Source: Caballeronia sp. SBC1
GTDB taxonomy: Bacteria > Pseudomonadota > Gammaproteobacteria > Burkholderiales > Burkholderiaceae
Length of the DNA stretch: 64,000 nucleotides
Direction of reading: 5' to 3'
Assembly: GCF_011493005.1 (NCBI RefSeq)
Contig: NZ_CP049156.1
Span: 2,604,001-2,668,000, forward strand
Position 1 is the first letter of the stretch. Every line of letters begins with the position of its first letter. Under the pieces are notes generated by a model that saw only the letters and a list, made by a program, of their open reading frames with translations, was not told the DNA's origin and searched no databases. Positions 9,258 to 16,514 of this stretch are shown here, in pieces. A program made the translations under genes and the position numbers.

Positions 9258-9563
9258 ATGACTCGATCACAGCATCAGAAGAAGGAAATTGAAGAAGCAT
9301 TGCGGCACGCGGAAACGCATGGCTGGCGCGTCGAACAAGGAGGAAGCCATGCCTGGGGACGGATTTATTGCCCATACAACGCGGCCGAGTGCCGCTGCGG
9401 CGAATTCTGTATTACCAGTGTGTGGAGTACGCCTAAAAATGCGGTGAATCATGCGCGAGCCATCAAGCGCGTGGTCGACAACTGCACGTTTCAGTCGAAC
9501 AAGGTTTCCGGACAATCAACGGTCTCAATTAAGGCAACGCCATGGAATACACGTTCACATTGA
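9258..9563 (+). CDS. HicA-like small protein, putative toxin-like partner
   Basis: 101 residues from ATG 9258. An N-terminal helix (about 8-22) is followed by a strand ending in GGSHAWGR (28-35), more strands (CITSVWSTP, 51-59) and a second helix (NHARAIKRVVDNC). This helix-strand-strand-strand-helix order with Gly-Ser-His resembles HicA mRNA interferases, whose catalytic His lies in the GSH motif (His31 here). It differs in carrying five cysteines (38, 45, 47, 51, 76), of which CRCGEFC could bind metal. The stop lies 22 bases inside the next gene, indicating coupling. In-frame ATG 9246 overlaps the -10 box, so it is unlikely to be the start. Toxin activity is inference. Confidence 0.7.
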   Translation: MTRSQHQKKEIEEALRHAETHGWRVEQGGSHAWGRIYCPYNAAECRCGEFCITSVWSTPKNAVNHARAIKRVVDNCTFQSNKVSGQSTVSIKATPWNTRSH

Positions 9564-10066
9564 AGTACCGCTTATCGGACAGCGACTGCGATCACGAAGC
9601 GTTGATCGGACGTCTCGGCGCCGCAGGATGCGACGACGCATTGATCGGTGTGGGTCAGCCGGGCCGGATTGCACTGGCATTTACGCGGGAGGCGGACAGC
9701 GCGCAAGCGGCATTGATGAGCGCCTTGAAGGACGTCAAGTCGGCCATTCCGTCGGCAGCGCTAGTGGAAGCGTCACCGGATTTTGTCGGCCTGACCGACG
9801 TCGCCGACGCAATCGGCGTAACGCGTCAAAACATGCGCAAGTTAATGCTCACGAACTCGGATACCTTTCCATCGCCCGTGCACGAGGGCAGCACCGCCAT
9901 CTGGCATCTGGCGGAAGTCATGGACTGGCTCAAGGCAAAAGGCTCGTACCAGCTTGAGCAAGCGGTTCACGAAGTTGCGGAGACAACCATGCAAGTCAAT
10001 CTCACGAAAGAGGCGCAGCGACTCACGCCCCGGGCGGAGCGTGAGTTGCGCGCTTTGGTGAAATAA
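9542..10066 (+). CDS. HTH DNA-binding protein, putative antitoxin/repressor
   Basis: 174 residues. Residues 1-75 look like a small alpha/beta domain. Residues 82-130 form a winged-helix-like unit (FVGLTDVADAIGVTRQNMRK, then AIWHLAEVMDWLK) similar to AlpA/MerR-type readers. The rest is a charged helical tail. The start ATG 9542 lies inside the upstream gene (22-base overlap) with AAGG upstream. The order small HicA-like gene, then DNA-binding partner, behind a palindromic operator, matches the plan of HicAB-type toxin-antitoxin modules, but the partner is not a recognisable HicB. It may bind the 9197-9240 palindrome (inference). Confidence 0.7.
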   Translation: MEYTFTLKYRLSDSDCDHEALIGRLGAAGCDDALIGVGQPGRIALAFTREADSAQAALMSALKDVKSAIPSAALVEASPDFVGLTDVADAIGVTRQNMRKLMLTNSDTFPSPVHEGSTAIWHLAEVMDWLKAKGSYQLEQAVHEVAETTMQVNLTKEAQRLTPRAERELRALVK

Positions 10067-10078
10067 ACGGAAGAGCCG

Positions 10079-11971
10079 TTACCGCGTCAAGGCCTCCTTC
10101 ACCTGCACCAAGGCCCCGGCATCCTCGATCATTGGCAGATCGCCGGGGTCCCGCCCTTCAGCCAACGCAGCAATCGCGCGTCGTAGTAACTTGCCCGACC
10201 GTGTCTTGGGCAACATCGCCAGGAAATGGACTCTGGCGGGACGAGCGATCGCACCCAAATGTGCATCCACGCTTCGACAAAGTTCACCTTCAAGCGCTTC
10301 ACGGGCGCCCGCTGCCTCCAACGCCTGGGCATCGCGTAAAACAACGAAGGCCAGTGCGACTTGCCCTTTCACCGAATCAGCCACGCCGACCACCGCCACT
10401 TCGGCCACGGCCCGATGACTGCTTATCGCCTCTTCTATCTCACGCGTGCCCAGCCGATGCCCCGCCACGTTGATCACGTCGTCCGTGCGCCCGAGGATCG
10501 ATACGTAGCCCTCGTCATCGGTCACGCCCCAGTCGAAGGTCGAATACAGTTGCTGCCCCGGCACACTTTGCCAATACGTCTTCACGAAGCGTGAATCGTC
10601 GCCCCATACCGTCTGCATGCAACCCGGCGGCAACGGATAGTCAAGCGTGATCACTCCCTTCTCGCCCGGCGCACAGATCTCGCCGGTTGCCTCGTTTCGC
10701 ACGGTCAATGCAAAGCCCATCGACGGTACGCCCGGCGATCCGAGCTTCGGCGGCAATGCTTCAATTCCTCGTGGAATCGCGAGCATCGGCCAGCCGGTTT
10801 CGGTCTGCCAGTAGTTATCGACGACCGGCTTTTTCAATGCACCCTGAATCCACTGCGCCGTGGGTTCATCCAGCGGCTCACCGGCCAGGAATAACGTGCG
10901 CAGGCTAGACAAATCCGCCTGCTCCATCAGCTTCGGGTCCTGCTTCTTGAGCACGCGCAACGCGGTTGGCGCGGTGAACATCAGGTTGATCTTGTGCTGC
11001 TCGATGATCCGCCACCAGATACCGCCATCGGGGCGAATCGGCGTGCCTTCGTACATGACCGTTGTCAGGCCGGCAATCAGCGGTGCATAGATGATGTAGC
11101 TGTGCCCGACCACCCAGCCCACATCCGACGCAGTCCACATGGTGTCGCCAGGCTTGCCCTGGAAGATATGTTCCATCGATGCCGCCAGCGCGACCGCATA
11201 CCCGCCCACGTCGCGTTGCACGCCCTTTGGCTTGCCGGTCGTCCCCGACGTATAGAGCACGTACGACGGTTCATTCGATTCGAGCCAGACGCACGGGATG
11301 TGAGCCTCGAAGAACTGTTCACGCAACGGCTCGTAGGAAACCAGATACGGCGCCTGCAAGCGTTCGGGTGCAAGCTGGCGGTCGATCAACAATACCTTCG
11401 GCACCTTATGCGTGGCACGCGCCAGCGCTTCGTCCACGAGCGGCGTGTAATCGATCACCTTGCCCGCACGCGCGCCGGCGTCGGCGGTCACGATCAGCAC
11501 GGGCGTGGCGTCATCAATACGCGCCGCCAGGCTCGGCGCCGCGAAGCCGCCGAACACGACCGAATGGATCGCACCGAGCCGCGCGCAGGCGAGCATCGCA
11601 AACAGGGCTTCGGGAATCATCGGCAGATAGATCAGGACACGCTCGCCCTGGTTCACGCCGAGCGAGCGCATAACGGCGGCCATGCGGTTCACTTCGGCGT
11701 GCAACTCGGCATAGGTGTAGCGCCGCTCGATGCCCGTTTCCGTCGATACATACACCAGCGCGTTTTGCTGAGCGCGCGCGGCCAGATGCCGGTCGACGGC
11801 GTTGTAGCAAAGATTGGTCTTGCCGCCGACAAACCAGCGCGCGAACGGCGGATTGCTGCGATCAAGCACTTGCTGGAACGGCGTTTCCCAATGGATACGC
11901 CGCGCCTGTTCGCCCCAGAACGATTCCGGATCTTCAATCGAACGGCGGTGAGCTTCACGATAAGTCGGCAT
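10079..11971 (-). CDS. prpE: Propionyl-CoA synthetase (acyl-CoA synthetase)
   Basis: 630 residues. The AMP-binding motif YTSGTTGKPKG lies near residue 238, with YWQTETGWP further on and FDWGVTDDEGYVSILGRTDD in the hinge. The C-terminal PKTRSGKLLRR carries the lysine that completes catalysis and is usually the acetylation site. The N-terminal YREAHRRSIEDPESFW and the overall length fit PrpE rather than acetyl-CoA synthetase; the two are close relatives. Reaction: propionate + ATP + CoA to propionyl-CoA. The start is ATG 11971 with AGGGG six bases upstream; an in-frame ATG at 12019 lacks such a site. No other prp genes are nearby. Confidence 0.88.
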   Translation of the reverse strand: MPTYREAHRRSIEDPESFWGEQARRIHWETPFQQVLDRSNPPFARWFVGGKTNLCYNAVDRHLAARAQQNALVYVSTETGIERRYTYAELHAEVNRMAAVMRSLGVNQGERVLIYLPMIPEALFAMLACARLGAIHSVVFGGFAAPSLAARIDDATPVLIVTADAGARAGKVIDYTPLVDEALARATHKVPKVLLIDRQLAPERLQAPYLVSYEPLREQFFEAHIPCVWLESNEPSYVLYTSGTTGKPKGVQRDVGGYAVALAASMEHIFQGKPGDTMWTASDVGWVVGHSYIIYAPLIAGLTTVMYEGTPIRPDGGIWWRIIEQHKINLMFTAPTALRVLKKQDPKLMEQADLSSLRTLFLAGEPLDEPTAQWIQGALKKPVVDNYWQTETGWPMLAIPRGIEALPPKLGSPGVPSMGFALTVRNEATGEICAPGEKGVITLDYPLPPGCMQTVWGDDSRFVKTYWQSVPGQQLYSTFDWGVTDDEGYVSILGRTDDVINVAGHRLGTREIEEAISSHRAVAEVAVVGVADSVKGQVALAFVVLRDAQALEAAGAREALEGELCRSVDAHLGAIARPARVHFLAMLPKTRSGKLLRRAIAALAEGRDPGDLPMIEDAGALVQVKEALTR

Positions 11972-12141
11972 TCGAACCCCTGTCTGGTAGCGGAACGCCG
12001 CGCCTGAATTCACGTTCAAGCGCGGGCAAATTGCTCCTGAGCATAGTTCAGGCCGTGGGGCGCTGCTAGAGAGGGACGGCCCTGAGTCAGCACATAAGCG
12101 CCGGCTCCAGACATTGTTTCAACAGAGGCCGCAATGCGCCG

Positions 12142-12651
12142 CTACGGCATCTGTAAGCGCGGCTTATCGGTTGATCGGGATTTCTCCAGATCGCTTGCCG
12201 AATGCTTGAGCAACACGGGAGCGAGCTCGCCGGCCACTCGCATGCTGGACACCACGACCATTCGCACGCCGCTGCCTTGCGTCGCGGCGCGCACGGCTTC
12301 CCGCGTCGACGCCCGCGCTTCTATCCTCGGCTCGATCACAATGAATCCGCGGCAAAAAAGTGCGAGCGTGTCCCGGTGCGAGCGCAGCCAGGCGCTGCGC
12401 AGGCGCGTGTCATCGGCGGTTTCATTGGCGTCGTGTTCCGACACGATCACAAACGCCGTTTTCAGCGATAACAGCCGCCGCATCTCGGCGCCCCAGCCGA
12501 ACGCATAGCCCGGCTGTACTGCGCACCGTCGCAAGCGCACAAGCGGAAAGCGGCTGGCGTCGTGCATGCGTTGATCGGGTACATCGGACGCGTCAATAAC
12601 GAGCGCGGACGGGCTGGTGGACTTAACCAAGGATGATGGGGTGGCAATCAC
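12142..12651 (-). CDS. Hypothetical protein, second gene of Fur-box operon
   Basis: 169 residues, no family recognised. It looks like a soluble alpha/beta protein: alternating hydrophobic strands such as SALVIDASDV, TAFVIVSEHD, CRGFIVIEPR and VRMVVVSSMRV are separated by helices. No signal peptide or membrane segment. Its ATG overlaps the upstream stop by four bases (ATGA), so it is translationally coupled to the 73-residue gene and shares its iron-type promoter. An iron-starvation role is inferred from the promoter only. Confidence 0.6.
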   Translation of the reverse strand: MIATPSSLVKSTSPSALVIDASDVPDQRMHDASRFPLVRLRRCAVQPGYAFGWGAEMRRLLSLKTAFVIVSEHDANETADDTRLRSAWLRSHRDTLALFCRGFIVIEPRIEARASTREAVRAATQGSGVRMVVVSSMRVAGELAPVLLKHSASDLEKSRSTDKPRLQMP

Positions 12652-12869
12652 AGCGGTCTCGTACTCCAGAAATTCATGGCTAATGCAAGATTTGCGACTA
12701 TCGGACGACGTGAAAACCGGGGTGGCCGGGGCCGTCGAGTCCCGGCGATATCACTTATCGGCTGCGCCGCTGCGGCGAGCCATGCGCGGCGCGTGGTCTC
12801 GATCACCCGTGCGGCGTTCGCGGACATTGCGCGCTGTGCCCGGCTGGAGTCGGGCGTCGTTTCGGTCAT
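12648..12869 (-). CDS. Small hypothetical protein, first gene of Fur-box operon
   Basis: 73 residues, basic and proline-rich in the middle (RRPRPPRFSRRP). Not a recognisable HemP or bacterioferritin-associated protein. The start is strongly supported: AGGAGGT lies five bases before ATG 12869. Together with the Fur-box promoter upstream and the ATGA overlap with the next gene this makes a genuine operon likely, although the protein itself is unlike anything I know. It may be a leader peptide or a small regulator. Confidence 0.5.
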   Translation of the reverse strand: MTETTPDSSRAQRAMSANAARVIETTRRAWLAAAAQPISDIAGTRRPRPPRFSRRPIVANLALAMNFWSTRPL

Positions 12870-12892
12870 GTGGACCTCCTGTCGTCCGAATC

Positions 12893-12922
12893 ATTGTAAT
12901 TGCGAATCATTCTCACTTACAA
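12893..12922 (-). promoter_or_regulatory. Promoter with embedded Fur-box-like site
   Basis: On the minus strand: -35 TTGTAA (12922-12917), 18 bases, -10 TACAAT (12898-12893). Inside it, positions 12914-12896 read GAGAATGATTCGCAATTAC, which matches most of the Fur consensus GATAATGATAATCATTATC. Repression by Fur-Fe(II) under iron-replete conditions is expected. Confidence 0.6.
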
Positions 12923-13074
12923 GGGAGAATTTTGGGGAGCGAGTCGGGGGGAGAAGCGAAGGGATGGCCGGACGGGCAGCGGTGCTGGAGGCGGCGGCAT
13001 GCAGAAGATGGCGCTCACCCACCCCGCTGCGGCGATAAGACGCTTGTGAGGATGCGGTGATTTAGCGTCAATTC

Positions 13075-13096
13075 CGGCGCCTTAAAGAAGGCGCCG
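13075..13096. terminator. GC hairpin after the nucleosidase gene
   Basis: CGGCGCCTT and AAGGCGCCG form a perfect 9-bp stem with a 4-base AAAG loop, about 46 bases past the nucleosidase stop. It lacks a U-tract on either strand, so it is a weak terminator call. Confidence 0.4.
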
Positions 13097-13141
13097 ATCC
13101 GCCCATGGACGGGAGAGTCTAAACGCTGACGAAAGCGGCGT

Positions 13142-13933
13142 TCAGGAAGGAAGGCTTGCGTCGCCCGTGGAAGCCCACGCAGCCAGAAACCGCCGCAGGA
13201 TTCCCGACGAATAGGTGCCGCCCAGCGCATGCAGGAACTCGATGAAGGATTCGGGCGCGTCGGCGTCGGCCGTATCCGACACCGTGCGCACGATCGCGCA
13301 CCGGACACCGTGCTCGAAACACACTTGCGCGAGCGCGGCGCCTTCCATCTCGACCGCCAGCGCATCGGGCAACGCTGCACGCAGCGCATTCACCTCGTCA
13401 TGACTCGATACAAACCGGTCGCCGCTCACGATCAATCCACGATGCAATTGCGGCGGATGCACGCCGAAACGCGTTTCCAACGCGGCATGTTCATCGGCGA
13501 GAAAGGCGCTGCATGCATCCGCCAGCGCGGTATTCAACGTGGCGTCGCCTGGGAAACTGGCCATGCCCAGCAAGGGCACTTCAAAGCGCGGAAATAACGG
13601 CGATGCATCGAGATCGTGCTGCATCAGTGTTTCACCAATCACGATATCGCCTACACGCACGTCGGCACGAACGCCGCCAGCCACACCAGTGAACACAATG
13701 GCGTCAACATCGAACACGTGGATCAACGCGCTCGCGGTCGCCGCCGCGGCCACCTTTCCGACACGCGCGAGCGTGACCACGCACGGCACCCCATGCGCGA
13801 TGCCAACGTGATACTCGCGCCGCCCGATGGTTTCGGTACGCACCTCACCGGCCGCGTGCATCGATTCGATCAGGTCGCCCAGTTCCTGCGGCAATGCGGC
13901 CATGATGCCGAGACGGTTCACGCTCGCGTTCAT
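13142..13933 (-). CDS. 5'-methylthioadenosine/SAH nucleosidase family protein
   Basis: 263 residues. The protein starts LGIMAALPQELGDL, with the Glu expected near residue 15, and has VFTGVAGGVRADVRVGDIVI, VEMEGAALAQVC and TVSDTAD. These are the nucleoside phosphorylase / Pfs family motifs, with Met-Glu binding the ribose and Asp of SDTAD as the catalytic acid. It should cleave adenine from methylthioadenosine and S-adenosylhomocysteine. It is about 30 residues longer than the E. coli enzyme. The start ATG 13933 overlaps the uvrD stop (ATGA), with AGGCGG upstream, so it is coupled to uvrD. Confidence 0.82.
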   Translation of the reverse strand: MNASVNRLGIMAALPQELGDLIESMHAAGEVRTETIGRREYHVGIAHGVPCVVTLARVGKVAAAATASALIHVFDVDAIVFTGVAGGVRADVRVGDIVIGETLMQHDLDASPLFPRFEVPLLGMASFPGDATLNTALADACSAFLADEHAALETRFGVHPPQLHRGLIVSGDRFVSSHDEVNALRAALPDALAVEMEGAALAQVCFEHGVRCAIVRTVSDTADADAPESFIEFLHALGGTYSSGILRRFLAAWASTGDASLPS

Positions 13934-16290
13934 TCCACCGCCTGCAACTTCGCAACTGCCAGCGCGAGCCACTTCTCGCCGTGACGCTTGAAACGGACTT
14001 GAGCGCGGGCATCGGCGCCCGCACCTTCGAGTCCGATCACCGTGCCCTCGCCAAACTTGTTGTGAAACACCGGCTGACCGACCTTGAAACCGGTGTCGGC
14101 GGCGCGCTGGCTGTTGGCGAACGCGGGCAGCGGCTTGCCGGCATCGGGATCGGTGTAGGCCGCGCGTTCCTTGTCGGGCCGCGCGAACCAGTCACGGCCC
14201 CATCCGGCGTTATCCGGCCGGCCGCCCCACCGCGCGCCGGGCTCCACCTTCGGTGTCAGCCATTTGAGCGAGTCTTCCGGGAGTTCATCGAAGAAACGGG
14301 AACGAATGTTGTAGCGCGTCTGGCCATGCAACATCCGGCTCTGCGCAAACGACAGATACAGCCGCTCCTTCGCCCGCGTAATCGCCACGTACGCCAGCCG
14401 CCGCTCCTCTTCGAGCCCGTCACTTTCCTGCGCACTGTTCTCGTGTGGGAAAAGCCCTTCCTCCAGGCCCGTGATGAAAACCGCCATGAATTCAAGGCCC
14501 TTGGCCGCGTGCACCGTCATGAGTTGCACGGCGTCCTGGCCGGCTTGCGCCTGGTTATCACCGGCTTCGAGCGAAGCGTGCGACAGGAAACCAGCCAGCG
14601 GCGTCATGGTGTCGGGATTTTGGGCAGGATCGGCGGAACTTTCAGGATCGAGCACGTCGACGGCCGGATCGTCGGTCGCCAAGCCGATTTCCGGCGTGTT
14701 CGTCGCACCCGGGCGAAGCGGAATGGAACGCGCGGGGGTATCGAGCCCGTAGCCCTCCTCCTGCACGAATGCGGCTGCGGCGTTCACCACTTCCTGCAAG
14801 TTCTCCAGCCGGTCCTGACCTTCGCGCTCGTTCTCGTAATGCGTCGCGAGCCCGCTCGCGCGAACCACGTATTCCACGGTTTCCGGCAGGCTCATCTGCT
14901 GCGTTTCGGCGCGCATCCTGGCGATCAGTTGCGCAAACGCGCCGATGCTCGAACCTGCCTTGCCCGTCACATACGGAACAGCGGCGGCCATCGAACAGTT
15001 GTAGAGGCGCGCGGCATCGGCGAGTTGCTCGATCGACCTTGCACCGATCCCGCGCGTCGGAAAATTCACGACGCGGGCGAACGCGGTATCGTCGTTCGGG
15101 TTGTCGATCAGGCGCAGGTACGCCAGCGCGTGCTTCACTTCCTGGCGCTCGAAGAACCGCAAGCCGCCATACACGCGATACGCAATGCCCGCGTTCACCA
15201 GCGTATGTTCAATGGTCCGCGACTGCGCGTTGCTTCTATACAGGATGGCGATTTCGCCGCGCGCAGCGCCTGCATGGATCATCGCCTTGATCTCCTCGAC
15301 AATCCACGCCGCCTCCTGCGTATCGGTCGCGGCCTCGTACACGCGCACGGGTTCGCCGTGGCCGGCGTCCGTACGGAGATTCTTGCCGAGGCGCCGCGAA
15401 TTCTTCGCAATCAGGAAGTTGGCGGTATCGAGAATATGGCCATGTGAGCGGTAGTTCTGCTCCAGCTTGATCATGTTGCGCACGTGGTACTCGCGCTCGA
15501 AGTCGTGCATGTTGCCGACGTTCGCGCCACGGAACGCGTAGATGGACTGATCGTCGTCGCCAACCGCGAAGATGGCGTTGTGCTCTCCGGCCAGCATTTT
15601 CAGCCACGCGTATTGCAGCTTGTTCGTGTCCTGGAACTCATCCACCAGGATGTTGCGAAAGCGCGCCTGATAGTGCGCGCGCAGCGGCGGATTGTGCGCG
15701 AGCAGTTCGTAGCAGCGCAGCAGCAGTTCGGGGAAATCGACCACGCCTTCGCGCTGGCATTGCTGCTCATACGCCGCGTACAACTCGACGAACTTCATGT
15801 TGAAGGAATCGGTCGCGTCGACGTCTTTCGGGCGCAGACCCTGTTCCTTGGCGTTGTTGATGAAGTGCTGGAGATTTTTAGCCGGATATTTCTCGTCGTC
15901 GATATTCAGGCCCTTCATCAGCCGTTTGATCGCTGACAACTGGTCGGCGGTATCGAGGATCTGGAAGGTTTGCGGCAGGCCCGCGTCGCGAAAATGTGCG
16001 CGCAGCATGCGGTTGCACAGGCCGTGAAAGGTGCCGATCCACATGCCGCGCGTGTCGATAGGCATCATCGCGGTCAGGCGCGCCATCATTTCCTTGGCGG
16101 CCTTGTTGGTGAAGGTGACGGCGAGAATGGTCGTAGGCGAGGCGAACCCCTGCTGGATCAGCCAGGCAATACGCGTGATGAGTACGCGCGTCTTGCCGCT
16201 ACCCGCGCCCGCGAGGATAAGCGCCGGCTCGTTCGGCAGCGTGACGGCGGCTAGTTGTTCAGGGTTCAGATTGGCGAGCAGATCGGGCAT
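13930..16290 (-). CDS. uvrD: DNA helicase II, UvrD/Rep family
   Basis: 786 residues, SF1A helicase. LNPEQLAAVT is the Q-motif, ILAGAGSGKTR is Walker A (about 26-36), FTNKAAKEM motif Ia, DEFQDTN Walker B (about 218), GDDDQSIYAFRGA motif III, QNYRSH motif IV, TVHAAKGLEF motif V and VAITRAKERLY motif VI. The C-terminal VFHNKFGEGTVIGLEG is the Tudor-like end common to UvrD/PcrA. Roles: nucleotide excision and mismatch repair, 3'-5' unwinding. ATG 16290 starts right before the Q-motif; the upstream open frame to 16494 is basic and low-complexity and was excluded. A TATAAT-like -10 lies at 16321-16316 on the minus strand. Confidence 0.93.
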   Translation of the reverse strand: MPDLLANLNPEQLAAVTLPNEPALILAGAGSGKTRVLITRIAWLIQQGFASPTTILAVTFTNKAAKEMMARLTAMMPIDTRGMWIGTFHGLCNRMLRAHFRDAGLPQTFQILDTADQLSAIKRLMKGLNIDDEKYPAKNLQHFINNAKEQGLRPKDVDATDSFNMKFVELYAAYEQQCQREGVVDFPELLLRCYELLAHNPPLRAHYQARFRNILVDEFQDTNKLQYAWLKMLAGEHNAIFAVGDDDQSIYAFRGANVGNMHDFEREYHVRNMIKLEQNYRSHGHILDTANFLIAKNSRRLGKNLRTDAGHGEPVRVYEAATDTQEAAWIVEEIKAMIHAGAARGEIAILYRSNAQSRTIEHTLVNAGIAYRVYGGLRFFERQEVKHALAYLRLIDNPNDDTAFARVVNFPTRGIGARSIEQLADAARLYNCSMAAAVPYVTGKAGSSIGAFAQLIARMRAETQQMSLPETVEYVVRASGLATHYENEREGQDRLENLQEVVNAAAAFVQEEGYGLDTPARSIPLRPGATNTPEIGLATDDPAVDVLDPESSADPAQNPDTMTPLAGFLSHASLEAGDNQAQAGQDAVQLMTVHAAKGLEFMAVFITGLEEGLFPHENSAQESDGLEEERRLAYVAITRAKERLYLSFAQSRMLHGQTRYNIRSRFFDELPEDSLKWLTPKVEPGARWGGRPDNAGWGRDWFARPDKERAAYTDPDAGKPLPAFANSQRAADTGFKVGQPVFHNKFGEGTVIGLEGAGADARAQVRFKRHGEKWLALAVAKLQAVE

Positions 16291-16514
16291 GAGGGAGTTT
16301 TCCGGTGGGACAGGTATTATAAATCGGCGGGGGAGTGGTCGTTGGCACTTGGGTTTTGGACCGGCTCGCTCGTTACGGCTCGCCGGCATCTGTACGCCCC
16401 TCAAACAGAATCCCGCGTGCGAACGAAGAACCTTCGCGCCGACCCCGCCCTGTCTACGCCTTATAATTCCCCGACCCCCGCTTCTTTTACGCATTTTTCG
16501 GCAGATCCCACCCC
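16291..16514. promoter_or_regulatory. Divergent uvrD / valS promoter region
   Basis: Contains TATAAT on the minus strand at 16321-16316 (towards uvrD) and TATAAT on the plus strand at 16462-16467 (towards valS). Matching -35 boxes are weak on both sides, so only the -10 elements are supported. Confidence 0.4.
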
